Positions 36,394-50,138 of a stretch of 64,000 bases of DNA are shown here, piece after piece. Positions within the stretch are counted from its first letter, which is position 1. Each line of letters starts with the position of its first letter. The DNA is from Nomia melanderi. Its lineage: Eukaryota; Arthropoda; Insecta; Hymenoptera; Halictidae. The position numbers and the translations under genes are program-made. The notes under the pieces are model-generated. The model made no database searches and had not been told where the DNA came from. It was given only the letters and a program-made list of their open reading frames with translations. Where the stretch lies: assembly GCF_051020985.1 (NCBI RefSeq), contig NW_027475143.1, forward strand, positions 1,860,001 through 1,924,000, written 5' to 3'.

Positions 36394-38008
36394 AAAATCC
36401 AATATATATCTGGTGATATCTCGGGTGCTATTATAGATAGCGCAATAAACCAAAGTGAATTATCTGAAGGAGGCCCTGGCGCATGTATCTGTGCAGCGGG
36501 AACGACCTCGGACCACCAGGGGCCAAGAAAACCACAGTCTCATGGGGCCGGACACTCAGGGTCAGTGAAAAATCCAATATATATCTGGTGATATCTTGGG
36601 TGCTATTACAGATAGCGCAATAACTCAAAGTGCATTGTCTGCAGGAGGCCCTGGCGCATGAATCTGTGCAACGGGAACGACCTCGGACCACCAGGGGCCG
36701 AAAAATCCACAGTCTCATGGGGCCGGACACTCAGGGTCAGGGAAAAATCCAATATATATCTGGTGATATCTTGGGTGCTATTAGAGATATCGTAATAAAC
36801 CAAAGTGAATTATCTGCAGGAGGCCCTGGCGCAAGAATCTGTGCAGCGGGAACGACCTCGGACCACCAGGGGCCGAGACAACAACCGTCTCATGGGGCCG
36901 GACACTCAGGGTCAGGGAAAAATCCAATATATATCTGGTGATATCTTGGGTGCTATTAGAGATAGCGCAATAAACCAAAGTGAGTTATCTGCAGGAGGCA
37001 CTGGCGCCTGAAGCTGGGCAGCGGGAACGACCTCGGACCACCAGGGGCCGAGAAAACCACAGTCTCATGGGGCCGGACACTCAGGGTCAGGGGAAAATCC
37101 AATATATATCTGGTGATATCTCGGGTGCTGTTAGAGATAGCGCAATAAACCAAAGTGAATTATCTGCAGGAGGCCCTGGCGGATGAATCTGTGCAGCGGG
37201 AACGACCTCGGACCACCAGGGTCCGAGAAAAACACCGTCTCATGGGGCCGCACACTCAGGGTCAGTGAAAAATCCAATATATATCTGGTGATATCTCGGG
37301 TGCTATTACAGATAGCGCAATAAGTCAAAGTGCATTGTCTGTAGGAGGACCTGGCGCATGAATCTGTGAAGCGGCAACGACCTCGGACCACCAGGGGCCG
37401 AGAAAACCACAGTCTCATGGGGCCGCACACTCAGGGTCAGTGAAAAATCCAATATATATCTGGTGATATCTCGGGTGCTATTACAGATAGCGCAATAAGT
37501 CAAAGTGCATTGTCTGTAGGAGGACCTGGCGCATGAATCTGTGAAGCGGCAACGACGTCGGACCACCAGGGGCCGAGAAAACCACAGTCTCATGGGGCCG
37601 GACACTCAGGGTCAGTGGAAAATCCAGTTTATATCTGGTGATATCTCGGGTGCTATTAGAGATAGCGCAATAAACCAAAGTGAATTCCCTGCAGGAGGCC
37701 CTGGCGCATGAATCTGTGCAGCGGGAACGACCTCGGACCACCAGGGGCCGAAAAAACCACAGTCTCATGGGGCCGGACACTCAGGGTCAGGGGAAAATCC
37801 AGTATATATCTGTTGATATCTCGGGTGCCATTAGAGATAGCGCAATAAACCAAAGTGAATTATCTGCAGGAGGCCCTGGCGCATGAATCTGTGCAACGGT
37901 AACGACCTCGGACCACCAGGGGTCGAAAAAACGACAGTCTCATGGGGCCGGACACTCAGGGTCAGGGAAAAATCCAATATATATCTGGTGATATCTCGGG
38001 TGCTATTA
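36394..38008 (+). repeat. Duplicated block D3, left copy
   Basis: 1615 bp matching 46016-47630 at an offset of 9622 bp (55 monomers minus 3, from the three 174-bp units between). Flanking differences are at 36393 and 38009 (TTACAGATAG here, TTAGAGATAG at 47631). Overlaps the start of the D2 right copy, so these segments form a mosaic rather than discrete blocks. Confidence 0.9.
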
Positions 38009-39309
38009 CAGATAGCGCAATAAATCAAAGTGCATTGTCTGTAGGAGGCCCAGGCGAATAAATCTGGCCAGCTGGAACGACCTCGGACCACCAGGGGCCG
38101 AGAATACCACAGTCTCATGGGGCCGCACACTCAGGTTCAGGGTAAAATCCAATATTTATCTGGTGATATCTCGGGTGCTATTACAGATAGCCCAATAAAT
38201 CAAAGTGCATTGTCGGTAGGAGGCCCTGGCGCATGAATCTGTGCAGCGGGAACGACCTCGGACCACCAGGGGCCGGGAAAACCACAGTCTCATGGGGCCG
38301 GACACTCAGGGTCAGGGGAAAATCCAATATATATCTGGTGATATCTCGGGTGCTATTAGAGATAGCGCAATAAACCAAAGTGAATTATCTGCAGGAGGCC
38401 CTGGCGCATGCATCTGTGCAGCGGGAACGACCTCGGACCACCAGGGGCCAAGAAAACCACCGTCTCATGGCGCCGGACACTCAGGGTCAGGGAAAAATCC
38501 AATATATATCTGGTGATATCTCGGGTGCTATTAGAGATAGCGCAATAAATCAAAGTGCATTGTCTGTAGGAGGCCCAGGCGCATGAATCTGGCCAGCGGG
38601 AACGACCTCGGACCACCAGGGGCCGAGAAAACCACAGTCTCATGGGGCCGGACACTCAGGGTCAGGGGAAAATCCAATATATATCTGGTGATATCTCGGG
38701 TGCTATTTGAGATAGCGCAATAAATCAAAGTGCATTGTCTGTAGGAGGCCCAGGCGCATGAATCTGGCCAGCGGGAACGACCTCGGACCACCAGGGGCCG
38801 AGAAAACCACAGTCTCATGGGGCCGGACACTCAGGGTCAGGGGAAAATCCAATATATATCTGGTGATATCTCGGGTGCTATTACAGATAGCTTAATAAAT
38901 CAAAGTGCATTGTCTGTAGGAGGCCCAGGCGAATGAATCTGTGGAGCGGTAACGACCTCGGAACACCAGGGACCGAGAAAACCACCGCCTCATGGGGCCG
39001 GACACTCAGGGTCAGTGAAAAATACAATATATATGTGGTGATATCTCGGGTGCTATTACAGATAGCGCAATAAATCAAAGTGCATTATCTGTAGGAGACC
39101 CTGGCGCATGAATCTGTGCAGCGGGAACGACCTCGGAACACCAGGGACCGAGAAAACCACCGTCTCATGGGGCCGGACACTCAGGGTCAGTGAAAAATCC
39201 AATATATATGTGGTGATATCTCGGGTGCTATTACAGATAGCGCAATAAATCAAAGTGAATTATCTGCAGTAGGCCCTGGCGCATGAATCTGTGCAGCGGG
39301 AACGACCTC

Positions 39310-41081
39310 GGACCACCAGGGGCCGAGAAAACTACCGTCTCATGGGGCCGGTCACTCAGGGTCAGTGAAAAATGCAATATATATCTGCTGATATCTCGGG
39401 TGCTATTAGAGATAGCGCAATGAACCAAAGTGAATTATCTGCAGGAGGCCCTGGCGCATGAATCTGCGCAGCGGGAACGACCTCGGACCACCAGGGGCCT
39501 AGAAGACGACCGTCTCATGGGGCCGGACACTCAGGGTCAGGGAAAAATCCAATATATATCTGGTGATATTTCGGGTGCTATTACAGATATCGCAATAAAC
39601 CAAAGTGCACTGTCTGTAGGAGGCCCTGGCGCATGAATCTGGGCAGCGGGAACGACCTCGGACCACCAGGGGCCGAGAAAACCACCGTCTCATGGGTCCG
39701 GACACTCAGGGTCATGGGAAAATCCAATATATATCTGGTGATATCTCGGGTGCTATTATAGATAGCGCAATAAACCAAAGTGAATTATCTGAAGGAGGCC
39801 CTGGCGCATGCATCTGTGCAGCGGGAACGACCTCGGACCACCAGGGGCCAAGAAAACCACAGTCTCATGGGGCCGGACACTCAGGGTCAGGGAAAAATCC
39901 AATATATATCTGGTGATATCTTGGGTGCTATTACAGATAGCGCAATAAATCAAAGTGCATTGTCTGCAGGAGGCCCTGGCGCAAGAATCTGTGCAGCGGG
40001 AACGACCTCGGACCACCAGGGGCCGAGACAACAACCGTCTCATGGGGCCGGACACTCAGGGTCAGGGAAAAATCCAATATATATCTGGTGATATCTTGGG
40101 TGCTATTAGAGATAGCGCAATAAACCAAAGTGAGTTATCTGCAGGAGGCACTGGCGCCTGAAGCTGGGCAGCGGGAACGACCTCGGACCACCAGAGTCCG
40201 AGAAAAACACCGTCTCATGGGGCCGCACACTCAGGGTCAGTGAAAAATCCAATATATATCTGGTGATATCTCGGGTGCTATTACAGATAGCGCAATAAGT
40301 CAAAGTGCATTGTCTGTAGGAGGACCTGGCGCATGAATCTGTGAAGCGGCAACGACCTCGGACCACCAGGGGCCGAGAAAACCACAGTCTCATGGGGCCG
40401 GACACTCAGGGTCAGTGGAAAATCCAGTGTATATCTGGTGATATCTCGGGTGCTATTAGAGATAGCGCAATAAACCAAAGTGAATTCTCTGCAGGAGGCC
40501 CTGGCGCATGAATCTGTGCAGCGGGAACGACCTCGGACCACCAGGGGCCGAAAAAACCACAGTCTCATGGGGCCGGACACTCAGGGTCAGGGGAAAATAC
40601 AGTATATATCTGTTGATATCTCGGGTGCTATTAGAGATAGCGCAATAAACCAAAGTGAATTATCTGCAGGAGGCCCTGGCGCATGAATCAGTGCAACGGT
40701 AACGACCTCGGACCACCAGGGGTCTAAAAAACGACAGTCTCATGGGGCCGGACACTCAGGGTCAGGGAAAAATCCAATATATATCTGGTGATATCTCGGG
40801 TGCTATTACAGATAGCGCAATAAATCAAAGTGCATTGTCTGTAGGAGGCCCTGGCGCATGAATCTGTGCAGCGGGAACGACCTCGGACCACCAGGGGCCG
40901 AGAAAACCACAGTCTCATGGGGCGGACACTCAGGGTCAGGGGAAAATCCAATATATATCTGGTGATATCTCGAGTGCTATTAAAGATAGCGCAATAAGCC
41001 AAAGGGAATTATCTGCTGGAGGCCCTGGCGCATGTATCTGTGCAGCGGGAACGACCTAGGACCACCAGGGGCCGAGAAAAC
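39310..41081 (+). repeat. 16-monomer offset duplication, copy 1
   Basis: 1772 bp matching 42108-43879 at an offset of 2798 bp (16 monomers minus 2 for the 174-bp units at 40919 and 41968). It starts after CCTCGG/CCTAGG at about 39309 and ends at the GAAAACTACC/GAAAACCACC difference at 41082. Confidence 0.9.
40919..40925 (+). repeat. 174-bp monomer: 1-bp deletion (copy)
   Basis: GGGGCGGAC unit in the right copy of the 14003-bp-offset duplication, matching 26917. Confidence 0.95.
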
Positions 41082-41967
41082 TACCGTCTCATGGGGCCGG
41101 TCACTCAGGGTCAGTGAAAAATGCAATATATATCTGCTGATATCTCGGGTGCTATTAGAGATAGCGCAATGAACCAAAGTGAATTATCTGCAGGAGGCCC
41201 TGGCGCATGAATCTGCGCAGCGGGAACGACCTCGGACCACCAGGGGCCTAGAAGACGACCGTCTCATGGGGCCGGACACTCAGGGTCAGGGAAAAATCCA
41301 ATATATATCTGGTGATATCTCGGGTGCTATTACAGATATCGCAATAAACCAAAGTGCACTGTCTGTAGGAGGCCCTGGCGCATGAATCTGGGCAGCGGGA
41401 ACGACCTCGGACCACCAGGGGCCGAGAAAACCACAGTCTCATGGGGCCGGACACTCAGGGTCAGTGGAAAATCCAGTGTATATCTGGTGATATCTCGGGT
41501 GCTATTAGAGATAGCGCAATAAACCAAAGTGAATTCTCTGCAGGAGGCCCTGGCGCATGAATCTGTGCAGCGGGAACGACCTCGGACCACCAGGGGCCGA
41601 AAAAACCACAGTCTCATGGGGCCGGACACTCAGGGTCAGGGGAAAATCCAGTATATATCTGTTGATATCTCGGGTGCTATTAGAGATAGCGCAATAAACC
41701 AAAGTGAATTATTTGCAGGAGGCCCTGGCGCATGAATCAGTGCAACGGTAACGACCTCGGACCACCAGGGGTCTAAAAAACGACAGTCTCATGGGGCCGG
41801 ACACTCAGGGTCAGGGAAAAATCCAATATATATCTGGTGATATCTCGGGTGCTATTACAGATAGCGCAATAAATCAAAGTGCATTGTCTGTAGGAGGCCC
41901 TGGCGCATGAATCTGTGCAGCGGGAACGACCTCGGACCACCAGGGGCCGAGAAAACCACAGTCTCAT

Positions 41968-41974
41968 GGGGCGG
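41968..41974 (+). repeat. 174-bp monomer: 1-bp deletion (copy)
   Basis: Lies 1049 bp after the unit at 40919. It is the reason the 6-monomer tandem duplication has a period of 1049 rather than 1050 bp. Confidence 0.95.
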
Positions 41975-42107
41975 ACACTCAGGGTCAGGGGAAAATCCAA
42001 TATATATCTGGTGATATCTCGGGTGCTATTAAAGATAGCGCAATAAGCCAAAGGGAATTATCTGCTGGAGGCCCTGGCGCATGTATCTGTGCAGCGGGAA
42101 CGACCTA

Positions 42108-43879
42108 GGACCACCAGGGGCCGAGAAAACTACCGTCTCATGGGGCCGGTCACTCAGGGTCAGTGAAAAATGCAATATATATCTGCTGATATCTCGGGTG
42201 CTATTAGAGATAGCGCAATGAACCAAAGTGAATTATCTGCAGGAGGCCCTGGCGCATGAATCTGCGCAGCGGGAACGACCTCGGACCACCAGGGGCCTAG
42301 AAGACGACCGTCTCATGGGGCCGGACACTCAGGGTCAGGGAAAAATCCAATATATATCTGGTGATATCTCGGGTGCTATTACAGATATCGCAATAAACCA
42401 AAGTGCACTGTCTGTAGGAGGCCCTGGCGCATGAATCTGGGCAGCGGGAACGACCTCGGACCACCAGGGGCCGAGAAAACCACCGTCTCATGGGTCCGGA
42501 CACTCAGGGTCATGGGAAAATCCAATATATATCTGGTGATATCTCGGGTGCTATTATAGATAGCGCAATAAACCAAAGTGAATTATCTGAAGGAGGCCCT
42601 GGCGCATGCATCTGTGCAGCGGGAACGACCTCGGACCACCAGGGGCCAAGAAAACCACAGTCTCATGGGGCCGGACACTCAGGGTCAGGGAAAAATCCAA
42701 TATATATCTGGTGATATCTTGGGTGCTATTACAGATAGCGCAATAAATCAAAGTGCATTGTCTGCAGGAGGCCCTGGCGCAAGAATCTGTGCAGCGGGAA
42801 CGACCTCGGACCACCAGGGGCCGAGACAACAACCGTCTCATGGGGCCGGACACTCAGGGTCAGGGAAAAATCCAATATATATCTGGTGATATCTTGGGTG
42901 CTATTAGAGATAGCGCAATAAACCAAAGTGAGTTATCTGCAGGAGGCACTGGCGCCTGAAGCTGGGCAGCGGGAACGACCTCGGACCACCAGAGTCCGAG
43001 AAAAACACCGTCTCATGGGGCCGCACACTCAGGGTCAGTGAAAAATCCAATATATATCTGGTGATATCTCGGGTGCTATTACAGATAGCGCAATAAGTCA
43101 AAGTGCATTGTCTGTAGGAGGACCTGGCGCATGAATCTGCGAAGCGGCAACGACCTCGGACCACCAGGGGCCGAGAAAACCACAGTCTCATGGGGCCGGA
43201 CACTCAGGGTCAGTGGAAAATCCAGTGTATATCTGGTGATATCTCGGGTGCTATTAGAGATAGCGCAATAAACCAAAGTGAATTCTCTGCAGGAGGCCCT
43301 GGCGCATGAATCTGTGCAGCGGGAACGACCTCGGACCACCAGGGGCCGAAAAAACCACAGTCTCATGGGGCCGGACACTCAGGGTCAGGGGAAAATCCAG
43401 TATATATCTGTTGATATCTCGGGTGCTATTAGAGATAGCGCAATAAACCAAAGTGAATTATCTGCAGGAGGCCCTGGCGCATGAATCAGTGCAACGGTAA
43501 CGACCTCGGACCACCAGGGGTCTAAAAAACGACAGTCTCATGGGGCCGGACACTCAGTGTCAGGGAAAAATCCAATATATATCTGGTGATATCTCGGGTG
43601 CTATTACAGATAGCGCAATAAATCAAAGTGCATTGTCTGTAGGAGGCCCTGGCGCATGAATCTGTGCAGCGGGAACGACCTCGGACCACCAGGTGCCGAG
43701 AAAACCACAGTCTCATGGGGCGGACACTCAGGGTCAGGGGAAAATCCAATATATATCTGGTGATATCTCGGGTGCTATTAAAGATAGCGCAATAAGCCAA
43801 AGGGAATTATCTGCTGGAGGCCCTGGCGCATGTATCTGTGCAGCGGGAACGACCTAGGACCACCAGGGGCCGAGAAAAC
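42108..43879 (+). repeat. 16-monomer offset duplication, copy 2
   Basis: Partner of 39310-41081, with private changes GCATGAATCTGCGAAGCGG near 43130, CACTCAGTGTCAGG near 43553 and CCAGGTGCCGAG near 43690. Confidence 0.9.
43717..43723 (+). repeat. 174-bp monomer: 1-bp deletion (copy)
   Basis: GGGGCGGAC unit preceded by a private AGGTGCCGAG change; partner of 40919 in the 2798-bp-offset duplication. Confidence 0.95.
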
Positions 43880-45938
43880 CACCGTCTCATGGGGCCGGAC
43901 ACTCAGGGTAAGGGAAAAATCCAATATATATCTGGTGATATCTCGGGTGCTATTAGAGATAGCGCAATAAACGAAAGTGAATAATCTGCAGGAGGCCCTG
44001 GCGCATGAATCTGTGCAGCGGGAACGACCGCGGACCACCAGGGGCCGAGAAAACCACCGTCTCATGGGGCCGGACACTCAGGGTCAGGGAAAAATCCAAT
44101 ATATATCTGGTGATATCTCGGGTGCTATTAGAGATAGCGCAATAAACCAATGTGACTCATCTGCAGGAGGCCCTGGCGCCTGAAGCTGTGCAGCGCGAAC
44201 GACCTCGGACCACCAGGGGCCGAGAAAACCACCGTCTCATGGGACCGGACACTCTGGGTCAGCGAAAAATCCAATATATATGTGGTGATATCTCGGGTGC
44301 TATTACAGATAGCGCAATAAATCAAAGTGCATTGTCTGTAGGAGGCCCTGGCGCATGAATCTGTGCAGCGGGAACGACCTCGGACCACCAGGGGCCGATA
44401 AAACTACAGTCTCATGCGGCCGGACACTCAGGGTCTGGGGAAAATCCAATATATATCTGGTGATATCTCCGGTCCTATTACAGATAGCGAAATAAATCAA
44501 AGTGCATTGTCTGTAGGAGGCCCTGGCGCCTGAATGTGTGCAGCGGGAACGACCTCGGACCACCAGAGGCCGAGGAAACCACAGTCTCATGGGGCCGGAC
44601 ACTCAGGGTCAGGGAAAAATCCAATATATATCTGGTGATATCTTGGGTGCTATTAGATATGGCGCAATAAACCAAAGTGAATTATCTGCAGGAGGCCCTG
44701 GCGCATGAATCTGTGCAACGGGAACGACCTCGGACCACCAGGGGCCGAAAAATCCACAGTCTCATGGGGCCGGACACTCAGGGTCAGGGAAAAATCCAAT
44801 ATATATCTGGTGATATCTTGGGTGCTATTAGAGATAACGTAATAAACCAAAGTGAATTATCTGCAGGAGGCCCTGGCGCAAGAATCTGTGCAGCGGGAAC
44901 GACGTCGGACCACCAGGGGCCGAGACAACAACCGTCTCATGGGGCCGGACACTCAGGGTCAGGGAAAAATCCAATATATATCTGATGATATCTTGGGTGC
45001 TATTAGAGATAGCGCAATAAACCAAAGTGAGTTATCTGCAGGAGGCCCTGGCGCCTGAAGCTGTGCAGCGGGAACGACCTCGGACCACCAGGGGCCGAGA
45101 AAACCACAGTCTCATGGGCCCGGACACTCAGGGTCAGGGGAAAATCCAATATATATCTGGTGATATCTCGGGTGCTATTACAGATAGCTTAATAAATCAA
45201 AGTGCATTGTCTGTAGGAGGCCCAGGCGAATGAATCTGTGGAGCGGTAACGACCTCGGAACACCAGGGACCGAGAAAACCACCGCCTCATGGGGCCGGAC
45301 ACTCAGGGTCAGTGAAAAATCCAATATATATGTGGTGATATCTCGGGTGCTATTACAGATAGCGCAATAAATCAAAGTGCATTATCTGTAGGAGACCCTG
45401 GCGCATGAATCTGTGCAGCGGGAACGACCACGGAACACCAGGGACCGAGAAAACCACCGTCTCATGGGGCCGGACACTCAGGGTCAGTGAAAAATCCAAT
45501 ATATATGTGGTGATATCTCGGGTGCCATTACAGATAGCGCAATAAATCAAAGTGAATTATCTGCAGTAGGCCCTGGCGCATGAATCTGTGCAGCGGGAAC
45601 GACCTCGGACCACCAGGGGCCGAGAAAACTACCGTCTCATGGGGCCGGTCACTCAGGGTCAGTGAAAAATGCAATATATATCTGCTGATATCTCGGGTGC
45701 TATTAGAGATAGCGCAATAAACCAAAGTGAATTATCTGCAGGAGGCCCGGGCGCATGAATCTGCGCAGCGGGAACGACCTCGGACCACCAGGGGCCTAGA
45801 AGACGACCGTCTCATGGGGCCGGACACTCAGGGTCACGGAAAAATCCAATATATATCTGGTGATATCTCGGGTGCTATTACAGATATCGCAATAAACCAA
45901 AGTGCACTGTCTGTAGGAGGCCCTGGCGCATGAATCTG
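43834..45938 (+). repeat. 24-monomer offset duplication, copy 1
   Basis: 2105 bp matching 48034-50138 at an offset of exactly 4200 bp. Contains a copy of D4. Differences are few: TCTGGTGATATCTCGGGTGC near 43931 against TCAGGTGATATCTCGGGTTC, and ATGTGACTC against ATGTGAGTC near 44153. Confidence 0.92.
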
Positions 45939-46015
45939 GGCAGCGGGAACGACCTCGGACCACCAGGGGCCGAGAAAACCACCGTCTCATGGGTCCGGAC
46001 ACTCAGGGTCAGGGG

Positions 46016-47630
46016 AAAATCCAATATATATCTGGTGATATCTCGGGTGCTATTATAGATAGCGCAATAAACCAAAGTGAATTATCTGAAGGAGGCCCTG
46101 GCGCATGTATCTGTGCAGCGGGAACGACCTCGGACCACCAGGGGCCAAGAAAACCACAGTCTCATGGGGCCGGACACTCAGGGTCAGTGAAAAATCCAAT
46201 ATATATCTGGTGATATCTTGGGTGCTATTACAGATAGCGCAATAAATCAAAGTGCATTGTCTACAGGAGGCCCTGGCGCATGAATCTGTGCAACGGGAAC
46301 GACCTCGGACCACCAGGGGCCGAAAAATCCACAGTCTCATGGGGCCGGACACTCAGGGTCAGGGAAAAATCCAATATATATCTGGTGATATCTTGGGTGC
46401 TATTAGAGATAGCGTAATAAACCAAAGTGAATTATCTGCAGGAGGCCCTGGCGCAAGAATCTGTGCAGCGGGAACGACCTCGGACCACCAGGGGCCGAGA
46501 CAACAACCGTCTCATGGGGCCGGACACTCAGGGTCAGGGAAAAATCCAATATATATCTGGTGATATCTTGGGTGCTATTAGAGATAGCGCAATAAACCAA
46601 AGTGAGTTATCTGCAGGAGGCACTGGCGCCTGAAGCTGGGCAGCGGGAACGACCTCGGACCACCAGGGGCCGAGAAAACCACAGTCTCATGGGGTCGGAC
46701 ACTCAGGGTCAGGGGAAAATCCAATATATATCTGGTGATATCTCGGGTGCTGTTAGAGATAGCGCAATAAACCAAAGTGAATTATCTGCAGGAGGCCCTG
46801 GCGGATGAATCTGTGCAGCGGGAACGACCTCGGACCACCAGGGTCCGAGGAAAACACCGTCTCATGGGGCCGCACACTCAGGGTCAGTGAAAAATCCAAT
46901 ATATATCTGGTGATATCTCGGGTGCTATTACAGATAGCGCAATAAGTCAAAGTGCATTGTCTGTAGGAGGACCTGGCGCATGAATCTGTGAAGCGGCAAC
47001 GACCTCGGACCACCAGGGGCCGAGAAAACCACAGTCTCATGGGGCCGCACACTCAGGGTCAGTGAAAAATCCAATATATATCTGGTGATATCTCGGGTGC
47101 TATTACAGATAGCGCAATAAGTCAAAGTGCATTGTCTGTAGGAGGACCTGGCGCATGAATCTGTGAAGCGGCAACGACGTCGGACCACCAGGGGCCGAGA
47201 AAACCACAGTCTCATGGGGCCGGACACTCAGGGTCAGTGGAAAATCCAGTTTATATCTGGTGATATCTCGGGTGCTATTAGAGATAGCGCAATAAACCAA
47301 AGTGAATTCCCTGCAGGAGGCCCTGGCGCATGAATCTGTGCAGCGGGAACGACCTCGGACCACCAGGGGCCGAAAAAACCACAGTCTCATGGGGCCGGAC
47401 ACTCAGGGTCAGGGGAAAATCCAGTATATATCTGTTGATATCTCGGGTGCTATTAGAGATAGCGCAATAAACCAAAGTGAATTATCTGCAGGAGGCCCTG
47501 GCGCATGAATCTGTGCAACGGTAACGACCTCGGACCACCAGGGGTCGAAAAAACGACAGTCTCATGGGGCCGGACACTCAGGGTCAGGGAAAAATCCAAT
47601 ATATATCTGGTGATATCTCGGGTGCTATTA
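46016..47630 (+). repeat. Duplicated block D3, right copy
   Basis: Partner of 36394-38008. Most of its left and middle part recurs at 50115 to about 51190 at offsets of 3850 and then 3675 bp. One monomer is missing from that third copy around 50.8 kb. Confidence 0.9.
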
Positions 47631-48033
47631 GAGATAGCGCAATAAATCAAAGTGCATTGTCTGTAGGAGGCCCTGGCGCATGAATCTGCGCAGCGGGAAC
47701 GACCTAGGACCACCAGGGGCCGAAAAAACCACAGTCTCATGGGGCCGGACACTCAGGGTCAGGGGAAAATCCAGTATATATCTGTTGATATCTCGGGTGC
47801 TATTAGAGATAGCGCAATAAACCAAAGTGAATTATCTGCAGGAGGCCCTGGCGCATGAATCTGTGCAACGGTAACGACCTCGGACCACCAGGGGTCGAAA
47901 AAACGACAGTCTCATGGGGCCGGACACTCAGGGTCAGGGAAAAATCCAATATATATCTCGTGATATCTCGGGTGCTATTACAGATAGCGCAATAAATCAA
48001 AGTGCATTGTCTGTAGGAGGCCCTGTCGCATGA

Positions 48034-50138
48034 ATCTGTGCAGCGGGAACGACCTAGGACCACCAGGGGCCGAGAAAACCACCGTCTCATGGGGCCGGAC
48101 ACTCAGGGTAAGGGAAAAATCCAATATATATCAGGTGATATCTCGGGTTCTATTAGAGATAGCGCAATAAACGAAAGTGAATAATCTGCAGGAGGCCCTG
48201 GCGCATGAATCTGTGCAGCGGGAACGACCGCGGACCACCAGGGGCCGAGAAAACCACCGTCTCATGGGGCCGGACACTCAGGGTCAGGGAAAAATCCAAT
48301 ATATATCTGGTGATATCTCGGGTGCTATTAGAGATAGCGCAATAAACCAATGTGAGTCATCTGCAGGAGGCCCTGGCGCCTGAAGCTGTGCAGCGCGAAC
48401 GACCTCGGACCACCAGGGGCCGAGAAAACCACCGTCTCATGGGACCGGACACTCTGGGTCAGCGAAAAATCCAATATATATGTGGTGATATCTCGGGTGC
48501 TATTACAGATAGCGCAATAAATCAAAGTGCATTGTCTGTAGGAGGCCCTGGCGCATGAATCTGTGCAGCGGGAACGACCTCGGACCACCAGGGGCCGATA
48601 AAACTACAGTCTCATGCGGCCGGACACTCAGGGTCTGGGGAAAATCCAATATATATCTGGTGATATCTCCGGTCCTATTACAGATAGCGAAATAAATCAA
48701 AGTGCATTGTCTGTAGGAGGCCCTGGCGCCTGAATGTGTGCAGCGGGAACGACCTCGGACCACCAGAGGCCGAGGAAACCACAGTCTCATGGGGCCGGAC
48801 ACTCAGGGTCAGGGAAAAATCCAATATATATCTGGTGATATCTTGGGTGCTATTAGATATGGCGCAATAAACCAAAGTGAATTATCTGCAGGAGGCCCTG
48901 GCGCATGAATCTGTGCAACGGGAACGACCTCGGACCACCAGGGGCCGAAAAATCCACAGTCTCATGGGGCCGGACACTCAGGGTCAGGGAAAAATCCAAT
49001 ATATATCTGGTGATATCTTGGGTGCTATTAGAGATAACGTAATAAACCAAAGTGAATTATCTGCAGGAGGCCCTGGCGCAAGAATCTGTGCAGCGGGAAC
49101 GACCTCGGACAACCAGGGGCCGAGACAACAACCGTCTCATGGGGCCGGACACTCAGGGTCAGGGAAAAATCCAATATATATCTGATGATATCTTGGGTGC
49201 TATTAGAGATAGCGCAATAAACCAAAGTGAGTTATCTGCAGGAGGCCCTGGCGCCTGAAGCTGTGCAGCGGGAACGACCTCGGACCACCAGGGGCCGAGA
49301 AAACCACAGTCTCATGGGGCCGGACACTCAGGGTCAGGGGAAAATCCAATATATATCTGGTGATATCTCGGGTGCTATTACAGATCGCTTAATAAATCAA
49401 AGTGCATTGTCTGTAGGAGGCCCAGGCGAATGAATCTGTGGAGCGGTAACGACCTCGGAACACCAGGGACCGAGAAAACCACCGCCTCATGGGGCCGGAC
49501 ACACAGGGTCAGTGAAAAATCCAATATATATGTGGTGATATCTCGGGTGCTATTACAGATAGCGCAATAAATCAAAGTGCATTATCTGTAGGAGACCCTG
49601 GCGCATGAATCTGTGCAGCGGGAACGACCACGGAACACCAGGGACCGAGAAAACCACCGTCTCATGGGGCCGGACACTCAGGGTCAGTGAAAAATCCAAT
49701 ATATATGTGGTGATATCTCGGGTGCTATTATAGATAGCGCAATAAATCAAAGTGAATTATCTGCAGTAGGCCCTGGCGCATGAATCTGTGCAGCGGGAAC
49801 GACCTCGGACCACCAGGGGCCGAGAAAACTACCGTCTCATGGGGCCGGTCACTCAGGGTCAGTGAAAAATGCAATATATATCTGCTGATATCTCGGGTGC
49901 TATTAGAGATAGCGCAATAAACCAAAGTGAATTATCTGCAGGAGGCCCGGGCGCATGAATCTGCGCAGCGGGAACGACCTCGGACCACCAGGGGCCTAGA
50001 AGACGACCGTCTCATGGGGCCGGACACTCAGTGTCAGGGAAAAATCCAATATATATCTGGTGATATCTCGGGTGCTATTACAGATATCGCAATAAACCAA
50101 AGTGCACTGTCTGTAGGAGGCCCTGGCGCATGAATCTG
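48034..50138 (+). repeat. 24-monomer offset duplication, copy 2
   Basis: Partner of 43834-45938. Private changes include CAGATCGCTT near 49382, ACACACAGGG near 49499 and CACTCAGTGTCAGG near 50025. After 50138 the array switches to a D3-like run, skipping two monomers relative to the first copy. Confidence 0.92.

Larger units (their letters stand above)
37183..41081 (+). repeat. Duplicated block D2, right copy
   Basis: Partner of 23180-27078. Private changes include GTGCCATTAGAG near 37826, GAGAATACCAC near 38103, GATATTTCGGG near 39568 and CTCGAGTGC near 40971. Its right end is shared with a 16-monomer duplication (39310-41081 with 42108-43879), so this copy was later expanded in place. Confidence 0.92.
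40351..42483 (+). repeat. 6-monomer tandem duplication, period 1049 bp
   Basis: Bases 40351-41434 match 41400-42483. The matching run (about 1084 bp) exceeds the offset (1049), so two six-monomer units lie directly head to tail. Almost the only differences are CTCGAGTGC against CTCGGGTGC near 40971, AAATACAGT against AAATCCAGT near 40598 and TTATCTGC against TTATTTGC near 41711. It is one of the youngest-looking events in Region II. Confidence 0.92.
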
